NCBI GenBank assembly: GCA_037013685.1
Contig: CM072919.1
Coordinates: 36,341,320-36,405,319 of the forward strand
DNA length: 64,000 nt
Direction: 5' to 3'
Source of the DNA: Acridotheres tristis
Taxonomy: Eukaryota; Chordata; Aves; Passeriformes; Sturnidae
In this document: one piece after another, positions 52,371 through 62,981 of the stretch
Layout: each line of letters starts with the position of its first letter
Numbering within the stretch: position 1 is the first letter of the stretch
Notes under the pieces: model-generated
Databases searched by the model: none
Told to the model about the DNA's origin: nothing
What the model saw: the letters and a program-made list of their open reading frames with translations, nothing else
Program-made: the position numbers and the translations under genes

Positions 52371-55300
52371 GCTAAATCCTAGAGAAAAATCTCATTCTCT
52401 GCCTCCAGAAGAAAGCTTGTCATACATGTAAGGGAGAAGCAAATAAGAGAAGCCTGTAGAGAGTCTTAACTATGGAGAGGGGATCTGGGCGATTTATCAG
52501 GATCAATTTAAGTCTTAATTTTATTAGGGAAAATGTTAATTGAGCTAGTTAGTACCTGCTAAATAAAAAGTCAACCTAGCTAGGTCTTCCTCATGTAAGC
52601 CTCTGTCACATGTTGAATCCTTTCAGTGCTCTTTGTAGCAAAGGCCTCTCAGTTCTCAGCTGCATCAAGCTTTAAATAACTACAGTGTGAGAAGCTACCT
52701 TATGTCACCCCATCTGTGAAGATATGCAAGCAGAGCATTCTGTTTTTTCCCAATTAACTAAAAATGGATTTACTGAAAGGAATATTTCGCTTTCAGCTTT
52801 TAAAAATATCATTTGCAAAGCCGAAGTATCTAGAAAGAACAACTGCAATTAGAGCGGTCAAGTAATAAGCATAAACAATTAATACCATTTTTAAATATTG
52901 TAATATTTTTGGCCTGTTACAGGGAAGAGCTTTTTAAATATATATAATTCAGAAGTTTTGAATCAAACTATTTGTACAAAAACGAATAGAGGATTTCAGT
53001 GTGTGTATTGTCTTTAACGTGTCCTTCTTCTGGAATCATTAAACATTTACAGATTTCCCAGGAAATAAAAAGAAAGGAAAAATCCCTTAATGAAGTGTGT
53101 AAGAAACAGGCCTTCTAAAAAAAGAACAGAGAACATATATTAATGTTTTCTTTTGCATTTATAGCGGCCTGATACCAGGTTTGTGCTACAGCTACTTGAA
53201 AGATGAACAGAGCATTTTGATACAGTGAAAGTTATTTCCTCCAAGATTTGATATAAGTATTGACACAAAGTGTCATGACGACAAACATCAGACTTAAGTG
53301 TTTAAAAAAACCCCAAGCAGTATGAAGGAGTTCCCTAATTCCCTCCAACAAAGCCATAAGCACCTGCTCTGTCCTTTTTCTTCCAACTGTGCAGCTCTGG
53401 AAGACAGTCTATCAGCCAGGCCAAGTGAGCCGGTGGGCTCCATATTGGTGCGGTCAGGGAATGTGCCAAACCTCAGCACATATTTGGGTGTTGAGTGGAT
53501 AAATCCAGAGGGAACAACACAGACCTGCTTCTCGGAGAGACAAAGTGCTGTGTTGTTGTCCTGTGCCTTCTCCAGCAAAGCGAAAACATGGAACCATTTT
53601 TTTCTGTGCTCATTCACTGCCTGGTAGGGCACCTGCATATGACTCTGGTTCAACCATGTCCCCAGGCCCTAGGTGCAAAGAACACTAACGTGACTCTTAC
53701 CCCTGTTAAACACAAAGATGACATTAATTCTTTCAGGTATTCTAATCAGTTCTACACAATAAATATTTATACACAATGCAGATTGTTTTAATGAGATGAG
53801 GGATGCATATTGGCTAGGAAAAACAGGGAAGAAAATACCAAGTTTGCTAAGTTGTTATCCAGATTTTCATATGAAATGGCTGAGAGAATGGAAACCAGAG
53901 GATATTTACATGTTCTGGCCTACTGGGAACATACCAAGAGGCTGCATTACATTCAGGAATGTTGCCTTGTGTGCATAGCAGGAAATCACTTGTTGCTTGC
54001 TCACACAGCAGCAGATTGAGAGGAAGGGAAGCACTCAGTATGAGAGATTTGTGAAAACCTAACAGCGAAATGCCCATGTCTAACAAACTAAACAAGCTTG
54101 CTATTCACCTTTCTCAAGCCTACAAACAGCACTGTGTAATGAGACCCTACTGCTACTGAAAGAAAATGCATGGTGTGTTATACCCTTCTATAATTTTGGA
54201 AACTGCTTTTCTGAGAAAGGAATTTAAGCTGAAAGATTTACGGAGAAATAGAAGTAAATGTCCTTGTTTTATCATTCATGCAATAACAAACTGGAAGCTG
54301 TGATTTGCTAGAAGCAAATGGGAACATCCCACTACCTAAGGAACAGGTATTGTGCTTTCTCCTTTGCCAAAATACTGAGTTATTTTGTGTTTAAGCGAAC
54401 ATCACAAAGGAAGTTTTGGCTGCTTTTGAAAGCATTGAACCTTTCGGTACCTTTTTTCCATTACTACCATCTCACATGGATTATAATCCCTACCCAGACC
54501 TTGCACACATTCACAAGACACATACAGATGAGATTCAAAGTGCTTCCTGTTCCCTGGGAAAATGAGAATGGATGAAAATGTTTCATCCACTTTCTAATAA
54601 ACCTCTTGAACTTGGGCTGCTCTCTCTGTCACAGCTACATAAATTGAACATAGCACATGATTCTTGAATTCAGTACCAAAATAAAAACGTCCCATCAAAA
54701 GCATGATACTGTTCAGTTTGAGTTCTTGCACAGGATCAAAATTGTCATTCCCAGATGTTCAGTGCCAGCTGTCTGGGAAGCACAGCTCCTGTTCACCGTT
54801 CTGTGTATTGGTAGACAGCCTTTTGAGTGGCTGACAGGAGTTGGAGCTACAATCCTCTCTCTTCACCACTTCTCTGCCACATCCACACAGACAGACAGAG
54901 ATACTCTTGGACTTCTAGAAGAATACGAATGAGAAAATACCAGGAAGTATAGAGAACCCAAATTCCAGGCAAAATCGCAGAGCTGAAAGAACAGTCTTCT
55001 CAAGAAATTTTATCTTAGTCACTTCCTTGACTGCAATTTTCTTAAATGCAATTGCTGTGTAAAATCATTTGCTGATTTGTTTCAGGGAATCATTTCAGGC
55101 CTTCACTGAATTCCAGCACAGTTTTGTACATTTTAACTCTGTGTTGTTTTGAACTGTTATGCTCAATTATGAAAATCATGATCACTTTTGTATTCCCTGA
55201 CTAGCAAAAATAAATATAAAACCAAAGCTGCTTCTTGGTTATTCAGGCTAGCAAGAACAAAACCTGCTTTTTATCACTGCTCATTTCAAATCCTGGCTTG

Positions 55301-56544
55301 TGTGAACTTTACTGATGAGAAAGCAAACACAGAAAATGTTCAAACAATAAAAACAAAGTATTTTAGAAATGTGAAGAAATATTCCACTACAACATAATTA
55401 TGAAGAGCAGTACTTCAGCCATATAATGAGACAAAAAATGGAGAAGTTTAAATATTTTGGAATTTGCCATCTCATTCTTTGCCTTCAGCTGAAAGTTTGT
55501 TCATAAGTAAAAAAAAACCTTCCATGTTAAACCAATTTAAACTGGCAGCAACTGCATCAGTAATCACACTTCATGTCATTCTGTGATTATGTGATTCTGC
55601 TGTACAAACTCTGAGACTTATTTTATGCCACATTGCAAAAAAATCTATAACAAATGTAAATACTTGTAAAATAACATATAACATATACAAAACATAGATG
55701 CTTCATTCTTTCCACAATACTCTTTTAATTTGTTAGAACAATTTTTTCTATCTTATTTTAATTTAGACAATCTTTCTTCCTAAATTTGTCTTTAACAAAA
55801 TAAAAATTAGTTTATTGTGAGAAAAAGCATGAAAGCTCCATAGGCATGAATTCATAATTGCTCTTATCACATTTATTCCATGTAGAGATCCTCAAAATCA
55901 ATAATTTGGTGTAGAGGAAGGAATGTGCTGCCCCTATTAAGAGGAATCATAAAACATGCTTTGTAAATTTAGATAAAGCATCCACAAAGCATCCTTTGCT
56001 AGGTGCTGATTTGTCTCTCAAGGTAAAACTCTAGATTGCGCTGATACCAGAAGAAATTTTATCTTTATATTCATCTTAGTTAATATTTGACCCTGCAAGG
56101 TCTCAGCCATTACAAAATGTCATCCCTTGGTAACTATGTGGTTGGAAGAAGTATGCAGGTGGGCCCAGAGGTAACGGGGTAAGAGCTCCTGCTGCTGTGC
56201 ACCGCTGGTACCTCTGGTTTCACCCAAAAGAACACTAAAGAAGAGTGCCATGCGACTTTCTTGCAGAGGAGAACTGCCGATGAAGAATGCGTATCTGCAC
56301 AATTTTAAAGTTTGATTCTGCAAAGGAGGATCAGTGTGATCAGTTTGATTTTTGATCCTGGGGTGTAGGTGATTTTTCTGGGTGATTTGCCCCAGGGCAG
56401 CCTGTGAGGAACAAGGTCCCAGGTCTCCTCAAGCAGTTAGGATACTTTTTATTGTACATAGGTGTATGGACAGAGGTACAAATACCACATTTCAGGCACC
56501 GATGCCAGGTAATTTAAACAAGCAATTCTCAGCTGTTGCCCCTC
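52371..56544. other. Intergenic sequence upstream of the NIPSNAP3 promoter region
   Basis: Apart from the open segment at 53294-53680 nothing coding is supported. A weak ATTCTGTGATTATGTGATTCTG phrase near 55578 could be a remnant of a CR1 3' tail. The region is AT-rich. Confidence 0.45.
53294..53680 (-). pseudogene. Possible exon or gene remnant, unrecognised
   Basis: A minus-strand frame of about 127 codons runs from an acceptor-like CTTTGCACCTAG (just before 53680) to a stop at 53294. The peptide has a balanced, protein-like composition with blocks such as QAVNEHRKKWFHVFALLEKA and VPSGFIHSTPKYVLRFGTF. No family is recognised, no matching donor or neighbouring exon was found, and the opposite strand is also open for 109 codons. 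It could be a retrocopy fragment, an exon of an unseen gene, or chance. Confidence 0.25.
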
Positions 56545-57081
56545 ATTACAGCTGAGTTTGAGTTAATTTCTTCTCAGTAACTATTACACGGCTGTGTTTT
56601 GGATTTGGAATAAGAATGCTGTTGATAACACACTGATGTGTTTGGTATGTTGCCAAGTCGTGTTAATTCTAAGTCAAGCACCTTTCCCCCCCCCGGCCCC
56701 GCCTCTTGTCTCACGCTCTGCCAGGGAGGCGGTAAGCAGATGAAAGTGGGAGGGAGCATGGCCAGGACAGGTGACCCGAGCTGACCAAAGGCATGTCCCA
56801 CACACAGAGCGTCATGCCCGGTGTATGAACTGGAGGAGTTACCTGGAAGGGCGGATGATCTGGTTTCAGGAAGGGGAGGTCTGGCCCAGTCAGTGGGTGG
56901 TGAGCAACTGCATTGTTGCGCTTGTTGTTGCTTCAATTATTAAACTCCTCTTATATCAACACACAAGTTTTAATTCGATTCTGCTCCGCATTACACCGAT
57001 GTGAGAGGACAAGAAAGGGAGGGGCGGCGGGGAAGTTGAGCGGCGGCCTGCTCCACCTCCAGCTGAGGTTAAAACCACAAC
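56545..57081 (+). mobile_element. Solo LTR of an ERVL-like endogenous retrovirus upstream of NIPSNAP3
   Basis: Begins near GAGTTTGAGTTAATTTCTTC and ends in GGTTAAAACCACAACA. It is homologous to the minus-strand LTR at 40970-41530, with long shared stretches such as GAACTGGAGGAGTTACCTGG and CCAGTCAGTGGGTGGTGAGC. It carries the ATTAAACTCCTCTTATATCA segment typical of these avian LTRs. The high agreement between the copies, which includes a shared open frame of about 50 codons, reflects LTR homology rather than a gene. It lies in the same orientation as NIPSNAP3 and ends about 600 bp before its start codon. Confidence 0.72.
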
Positions 57082-57188
57082 AGCTATGCCTTCCACATCC
57101 GCCTCCGTCGATGCTCGGTGCGCAGGCGGCGGCGCGGATTGCAGAGGCGGCCCTAGCGGCGTCCCGCCCACGGGAGGGTCTGCTATAC

Positions 57189-57606
57189 CCGTACGGCCCC
57201 GTACGGCCCCGTACCGCCCCGTACCGCCCCAGCACCGCCCCGTACCGCCCCGGCACCGCCCCAGCACCGCCCCGGCACCGCCCCAGCACCGCCCCGACAC
57301 CGCCCCGGCACCGCCCCGTACCGCCCCGGCACCGCGCCAGCACCGCCCCGTACCGCCCCGTACCGCCCCGTACCGCCCCGGCACCGCCCCGGCAGCGCCC
57401 CGGCACCGCCCCGGCACCGCCCCGGCACCGCCCCAGCACCGCCCCGGCACCGCCCCGGCACCGCCCCGGCACCGCGCCAGCACCGCCCCGTACCGCCCCG
57501 TACCGCCCCGTACCTCCGCAGCATCGTCCCCGTACCGCCCCTGTACTACCCCGGCACCGCCCCCGTGCCGTCCCGTGCCGTTCCCGTACCGCCCCGCCCC
57601 CGTGCG
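57189..57606. repeat. GC-rich minisatellite with mixed 10-bp and 11-bp units
   Basis: The core (57191-57513) has about 31 units of two kinds: a 10-mer of type CCGCCCCGTA and an 11-mer of type CCGCCCCRGCA. A degenerate right edge reaches about 57606. Rare variants (CCGCGCC) recur at 57332 and 57472, exactly 140 bases apart, followed by the same unit order, which marks an internal block duplication. Because the units are not multiples of three, all frames stay open and give long spurious Pro/Arg/Thr or Gly/Arg frames on both strands. Nearly every unit contains a CCGCCCC GC-box core. Confidence 0.95.
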
Positions 57607-57686
57607 CCCCCATCGCAGGCCGGCAGAGGCGGGGCGGTGTCTCTGCGTGTGTCTGCGTCCGTGTCTGTGGCTGGGCCGCGGCCGCG
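57607..57686 (+). promoter_or_regulatory. NIPSNAP3 CpG-rich proximal promoter and 5' UTR
   Basis: This CpG-rich segment lies between the minisatellite and the start codon and includes GGCAGAGGCGGGGCGGTGTC (GC box). No TATA box is seen. Transcription probably starts here or at the right edge of the minisatellite; the exact start cannot be told from sequence. Confidence 0.55.
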
Positions 57687-57761
57687 ATGCTGTCGCTGGC
57701 GCTGCTCCGCCGCCCGCTCGCCGCCGCCGCCCGCTTGGCCCTGCCGCGCTGCGGCCCGCAG
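57687..57761 (+). CDS. NIPSNAP3A: NIPSNAP3-like protein, exon 1 (mitochondrial targeting peptide)
   Basis: The ATG in GCGGCCGCGATGC opens 25 codons ending at CCCGCAG/GTAGCG (GT at 57762), phase 0. The peptide MLSLALLRRPLAAAARLALP is Leu/Ala/Arg-rich with no acidic residue, as expected of a mitochondrial presequence. NIPSNAP family proteins associate with mitochondria or the endomembrane system. The GC box, CpG island and phase match to exon 2 support this as the true first coding exon. Assignment to the 3A rather than 3B mammalian paralogue is not meaningful from one bird copy; the symbol follows usual avian naming. Confidence 0.85.
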
Positions 57762-57919
57762 GTAGCGGCGGGGGCGCGGGGCGGGTGGGGGCGATACCCT
57801 CCGGGCGAGGCCTGTCGCTGTCGCGACGCCGTCTGTCACGAGCCCGCGTGCGGGAACGGGAGGGCCGAGCGCCGGGCCCTGCCCAGAGTCGTGTGAGGTC
57901 CTTTGGGATCCGTCCCTGG

Positions 57920-58440
57920 GTCACGGGATCGAGTCAGTTGGAAAAGACTGCCGAGATCAGCGAGTCCAGCTCATGCTCGAACACCCCCACCCTGTGAGCC
58001 AGACCGTGGCAACAAGTGTCACGTCCACAGCCTTTCCTTAAACACCTGGAGGAAGGGACGGTCTCCATCACGGCCCTGGGCTGCCCGTTCCAATGTTCCA
58101 TCACCCCTTCTGTCAATTATTTCTTCCTGGTGTCCAGTCTGAACCTTTCCCGCTGCAGCTTGAGACTATGAGCTCTTACCCTGTTACTGTCCTCGGCCTG
58201 CGAGAAGAGGCCGACCCGCGCCTGGCTGTACCCTTCTTTCAGGCAGTTATATAGAGTGATAAGGTCACGCCTGAGCCTCTCCTCCAGGCTGAACACCCCT
58301 AGTTTCCTCAGCTCCTCCTCATAAGACTTGTCCTCCAGACCCTTCACCAGCTCCATTGCCCTTCTCTGGAACAGAAGTGGTCCTGCAGTGTCCCAGTATC
58401 TGCCTAAGCAGCAGAAAGCTTCAGGGTCTCTCATTCTCCC
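57920..58440 (-). mobile_element. CR1 LINE fragment, antisense in NIPSNAP3 intron 1
   Basis: Translated on the minus strand, it gives the end of CR1 ORF2: the blocks ELVKGLEDKSYEEELRKLGV, RRDLITLYNCLKEGY and LKLQRERFRLDTRKK match the CR1 reverse-transcriptase protein C-terminus. This is followed by CR1 3' sequence down to about 57920 (CTCGCTGATCTCGGCAGTC region). The element is 5'-truncated and has lost its frame downstream of the conserved part. It starts only 160 bp after exon 1 and extends the CpG-rich zone. Confidence 0.85.
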
Positions 58441-58604
58441 ACAGTAATCCCGTATGGCATGGGTCCCTACTGCAGGCTCCCCACACAGTCAGGATCCTGC
58501 AGGGATTTGTAACAGCCCCAAGGAGCTATGACTCATGGCAGCCAATGATATGTCATGCTGAAAGGGCCATTGAGGAGCAAAGCCTTTGGTTTTCACCTTC
58601 TGTA

Positions 58605-58870
58605 TTCAATGACCTGGAAGTGCAGCCAGCTGGGGGTCAAGCTCTTCTCCCACGTAACAAGTGGCAGAATTAGATGAAGTGGACTTAAGTTGTCTAAACC
58701 AGGAGAGGTTTAAATTGAATATTAGGAAAATTTTATTCACTGAAAGGTTATAAAGCACTGAAACAGGCTGCCCAGGGGAGTGGTAGAGTCACCATCCCTG
58801 GAAGTGTCTGAAAAATTGATAGATACGTCACTTGAGGATATGATTTAGTGGTGGACATGGCATATCTGGA
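58605..58870 (+). mobile_element. CR1 LINE 3' fragment, sense in NIPSNAP3 intron 1
   Basis: The plus strand contains CR1 ORF2-end and 3' phrases in order: GTGCAGCCAGCTGGGGGTCA, CAGGAGAGGTTTAAATTGAA, AACAGGCTGCCCAGGGGAGT and GATTTAGTGGTGGACATGG. The frame is broken. It lies opposite in orientation to the CR1 170 bp upstream and overlaps the same part of the element, so the two are partly complementary. Confidence 0.82.
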
Positions 58871-59774
58871 TTCACAGTGAATAGGATGATCCTAGTAATT
58901 TCTAAACATAAACAAAAATAACAAAAGTTATGTGGCTTGAGTTGCATGGTGCTCATGCCTGCAGATTCTTGTGAAATAGGATATATCCAAAATCCATCCT
59001 GTAGCTGCCTCTGTGTAAACATGGGCTAAGGCCAAAGCTGTGTTTTGGCCTTAATTTTTCATGTTTTATTTGAGAGGTGAGTAGCATGTTCCAAGTTATT
59101 GAGGCAGGTGCAAAAGTACGCTTAGTTAGGGACTCCCAAAGTGTTTTGTCTAATATGAACAGAAAAACTGTTCTTGATCAGCCCTTGGGAAGCAGCCAAT
59201 AAAGGGCTAGGTTGTGGACTTAAGCAATCTTGTGTTTGAATGAATCACTCTTTCCCAAGTGTTGGTATCTTTTCCTTTGGTTTGCCAACAATATGTAATT
59301 TGCTAATACTGGTGTTAGATTGTAAGTAGAAAACACAATGCAGTAGCATGAGTTGGTTGAGTAAGCGCAACACAGGCAGATGTTGGTGTTGCTTCCCCTT
59401 TGGTGGCATCTCAGCAGCCTTGCTTCTGAATGATGTCTTTAGCCAAATACATCTTGCTGCTGACTTCCTGAGAAGGAGGTAGAGAGAAGGAAAATCCTTC
59501 TTTGTTATGAGCTATTAATTAAACAGTTGAATGCATCAAATAAAAGACACATCACAGTCTGTTGCATTGCCAAAAGGAGTGGCAGCAAACAATGGACATT
59601 GGAACTGCTTCCAAAGAAAAGTGGCAAAAGTTCCTTCATAGTGGACATCATGAAGCAAGTACCCTTCTCCCAATCTGCAGCAACAGATCCTTTTGTGATA
59701 TTGCATTAATTAAAGAATACAACTTTCTGGCTAGAGACTTATTTTTACTATTTTTTCTTACTATTTTCTTTCAG

Positions 59775-59976
59775 GTATGCCTTGCTACAGGGCCCAGACA
59801 AAATAATGGCGTTTTCTACGAAATTCGCACATATGATGTTAAGCCAGCGAAGATGAAGGAGTTTTTGGAAGCGATAGACAAGTACTTGCACATTCGCACG
59901 GCTCACTCGGAGCTGGTGGGATTCTGGTACTCAGAGCTGGGAGCCATGAACAAGGTGTTTCACATTTGGAAGTACG
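59775..59976 (+). CDS. NIPSNAP3A: NIPSNAP3-like protein, exon 2 (start of NIPSNAP domain)
   Basis: The acceptor TTTTCTTTCAG precedes base 59775. The exon is 202 nt, phase 0 in and phase 1 out, ending AAGTACG before GTACGG. It encodes the first part of the conserved NIPSNAP (dimeric alpha/beta-barrel-like) domain: the family-typical blocks FYEIRTYDVKPAKMKEFLEA, HIRTAHSELVGFWYSELGA and NKVFHIWKY are all intact. No stop or frameshift is seen. The donor is non-ideal at +4 and +6 but its position agrees with exon 3, which begins by completing an Asp codon. NIPSNAP proteins have proposed roles in mitochondrial quality control and vesicular traffic; the biochemical activity of NIPSNAP3 is unsettled. 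Confidence 0.92.
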
Positions 59977-60861
59977 GTACGGTCAGCATCCCTTTGCGCT
60001 GCTCTGCTCTCTTGTGTGTCCCTTGCCTCCTAGGCAAGAAGGTGAGGGGAATGCTTACCTGGCTTTTATTTGTTACTCTTACTGTAAGGAGGTGCCCCCA
60101 AAACATTGCTCCTGTACTGATTAGTGACAAGAGCACTTCAGAGATTGTCAGGACAACTTCGACATCTTGGGATGAGAAAGTTGCAAATGTTCTTAAACAG
60201 CAGTCTCTGTTCAAAACTGGTATGATAGAGGAACTGTGTCAGAGTGTTTCATTCATGGTGAATATTTTTAATTTAGAGTCAGTTCCACAAATGTCTTGAA
60301 ACTTTCAAAACTAATGGAAAAAAGGAAATATGCACACATATGCAGCCTGTGTGTGTTTATATGCATGTGTAGTTGTTCTTGTATTTTAGCTCAGAGTACC
60401 AGTCACTTCCATAAAAAAAAAAAATGAGCATGCAGTTTGCATGCTTAAACGCCTTTCTGCAGTGGATCTGTAATGAGGTAGGAAGCCACTCCACCAGGTC
60501 TGACTTCCCAAGCGTGCAGAGTGGTTTTTTTGCAGCTTTAACCTTGCTAGCAATACAATTTTTGCAGTATGATTAACTTTTTATGTTGTTGGAGTCGGTG
60601 CTGACATGGAAGGTGCAGGTGAGCCAAAAAAAGCTATGATTATGCTAAAAACTAGGTTTGTTGGTTGTGCTTTTTGTGGAGCCAAAGGGAAGTGATACTT
60701 GGGTTACAGAGGGGTAGGAAGGCACACTGGTATAATTCCCCTTGAACACCTACTGGAGTCCAGGTCTATCTGCATGTTGAGACAGTGTGGTCATTGAAGT
60801 CCAGTGCGATCACAGTACCTGTTTAGATTAAAGGATCACCCCTTTTGTTTTGGAGGGATGA

Positions 60862-61765
60862 ATCATGGAATCATAGACTCCGAGAATTGTTTGGTTCCTC
60901 TCAACCGTGTTGCTTAGGGCCACATCCAGCCTGGCCTCTAACACTTTCAGAGACTGGGCATCCACAGCTTCTCTGAGCAATCTTCTCCAGTGGCTCAGCA
61001 TTCACGGAGTGAAGAATTTCTTCATTAAATCTAATCTAAATCTATCAGAAGATATTTAAGGCCAGGCTGGATGGAGCTCTGAGCAACCTGGTCTAATGGC
61101 AGATGTCCCTGCACATGGCCAGGAGATTGAAACTAGGTGATGCTTAGAGATCCATTCCAATCCAAGCCATGCTGTGATTCTAAATCTACCCTCTGTCAGT
61201 TTAAACCCATTCCCTCTTGTCCTATCATTACATGCCCTTGTAAAAAGTGCCTCTCCAGCTCTCTTATAGGCTCCCTTTAGGTGCTGGAATGCTGCTGTAA
61301 GGTCTCCCTGGAGCCTTCTCTTCTTCAGGCTGAATAGCCCAAACTCTTTCAGCCTTTCTTCACAGGGGAGGTGCTTGAGCGCTTGGATGATCTTCATCAC
61401 CTCCTCTGATGTCAGTCATTCTTCCCTCATCCACCAAAGCTGTAACCCCATCACAGAAGGCCACTGGATTAGTCAGGCACAGTTTGCCTACTTAGGAGAG
61501 CCATGTTGGCTGTCACCAATCACCTCATGGTCTTCTATGAGCCTTGGCATAATTTCCATAAGGATCTGCGCCTTGATCTTGCCAGGTACAGCGGTGAGAC
61601 TGACCAAGCTGTAGTTCTGCAGTTCTTCTTTATGTGCCTTTTTGAAAATGGGATGCCATAACTTCTCAAATACAACGAATTGTGGCTTAGCCACTTCCTC
61701 TGATAGTTTCCTCAGGACCCACGAATGTGTCTCATTGAGTCCCATTGATTTGTGCACCTTCATGT
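60862..61765 (-). mobile_element. CR1 LINE, antisense in NIPSNAP3 intron 2 (interrupted)
   Basis: On the minus strand, 61763-61488 encodes a reverse-transcriptase fragment (NYSLVSLTAVPGKIKAQILM and EDHEVIGDSQHG are CR1 hallmarks). From 61400 it encodes the ORF2 C-terminal part (EERLKEFGLFSLKKRRLQGD, FTRACNDRTRGNGFKL), and 61041-60862 is the CR1 3' end with its AATCATGGAATCATAG-type terminus as seen on the plus strand. Stops, a deletion within the RT domain (VFEKLW runs straight into HPIFKK) and an insertion at 61042-61180 show it is dead. It is a truncated, ageing copy. Confidence 0.88.
61042..61180 (+). mobile_element. CR1 3' fragment inserted inside another CR1
   Basis: This piece is a sense CR1 3' end (AAGGCCAGGCTGGATGGAGC, GGTCTAATGGCAGATGTCCC, GATTCTA terminus) in the middle of the antisense CR1. 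The host sequence resumes directly after it, and AAATCTA is present at both edges (about 61034-61041 and 61179-61186), which looks like a target-site duplication. It is only about 140 bp and strongly 5'-truncated. Confidence 0.78.
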
Positions 61766-62981
61766 CCCTTAGATGTCTCAGACTTGAACTTTTCCTACAG
61801 CAGGTGGTTCTTCATTCTCACAGTCCCTGCCTTTGCCTTTTGTGACTTGTGTGGTCAGGCTGGTCCAGTGCAAACCAAGGCAAAAAAGGACATTGATCAC
61901 CTCAACAATTTTCATTACCTGGGCAGCCATGTCTTTCTTTTCCTTCAAGAAAGGGCATTTCATTTGTCAGTATTTTGAGTTCACTTGCATTTATAAATTG
62001 TCCTGCTTCTCAGAACATTTTAGTCTTGGCTATTGTTACTATCTCTAAATAAAAGAAAGTAATTTAAAAAAATCTGTGGGAAACCTTTAAAATGCAAAAC
62101 TAACAGAAAACCTATACCTTTTGTTTCCTAACAGTGTTTTACATGTCTAATTGTGGTGGTTCGTCCCCCCCCCGAAACCACACTGTGATCTGAGAAATGA
62201 ACAAACTTTACAACATCCTTCCTCCTTGATTCATCAGACCTCTTTTTACATAATTGCTATATTTACCTCTTAGACCCAAGATACTGATATTTCTCAAGAT
62301 TCTTCCCATTCTCAGATGCTGGATTTTTCATTTGTAATACTGGGGGCTGTCTGAATAAATGTATTGCTTAAGATGCCTCTGCAGCCTAAACAGTTGAAAT
62401 TCACACTCTTAATTAAGTGGATTTGTTTTGCATTAAGGAAAAGAAAAAGAATAAAAGGTTTAGCTTTTGGGCATTTAAGATCTTTTTATGTAACTGAACA
62501 CACAAACATTAATTCTACACTTTTAATGTTATTTTATATAAGTCAAACCACATTTATTAATTTTTTTCTTTGTAGGCTATTACTTCTGATTTTTATTTCC
62601 ACTTCATTTCTGTATCCACTGTGCTTTCTCCAAATCTTATCCTTGGTAACTGTTGCTCCATCAAGTGGTCCCTGCAGTAGCCATATGTAAACCTTTTTTA
62701 ACAGTAAAATTGCTTAACTTACTTTAACTATTTTGTAAACTTACTTGGAAAATTTCATGTGGCTTGAATCCATTTTAATTTGGGAGCTAAAACAGATTTT
62801 GAAGGTAGTTTTGCACAATTTAAAGGAAACTTACCACATCTGTTTTGAGCTAATATGATGCCTAAAAATATTAGTTTCAAAATTAGGTACGTATAATTTG
62901 CCTTCTTGTGATTATACATTTTGATTTGGCCTGTCGTGATATCATATGCATTTTCATGTTGTTTTTTTTTCTTTCTTACAG

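Larger units (their letters stand above)
57762..59774 (+). other. NIPSNAP3 intron 1
   Basis: A 2-kb intron holding an antisense CR1 (57920-58440) and a sense CR1 (58605-58870), together an inverted pair. The last 900 bases show no recognisable feature. Confidence 0.75.
59977..62981 (+). other. NIPSNAP3 intron 2
   Basis: A 3-kb intron containing the nested CR1 pair at 60862-61765. The remaining sequence is AT-rich and otherwise featureless, with a short poly-A run near 60413. Confidence 0.75.

Noticed and set aside
56913..57997. Several open frames of 110-327 codons on both strands over the NIPSNAP3 promoter
   Set aside because: They read through the GC minisatellite, whose 10/11-bp units leave all frames open. 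The repeated Pro/Arg/Thr or Gly/Arg peptides are artefacts; only the exon 1 frame at 57687 is supported.
58117..58434. 105-codon minus-strand frame as a host gene in NIPSNAP3 intron 1
   Set aside because: It is the C-terminal part of CR1 ORF2.
62161..62190. C-run with GTGGTTCG and GAAACCAC arms as an element end or regulatory hairpin
   Set aside because: The arms are short and imperfect, and no element sequence follows on either side.
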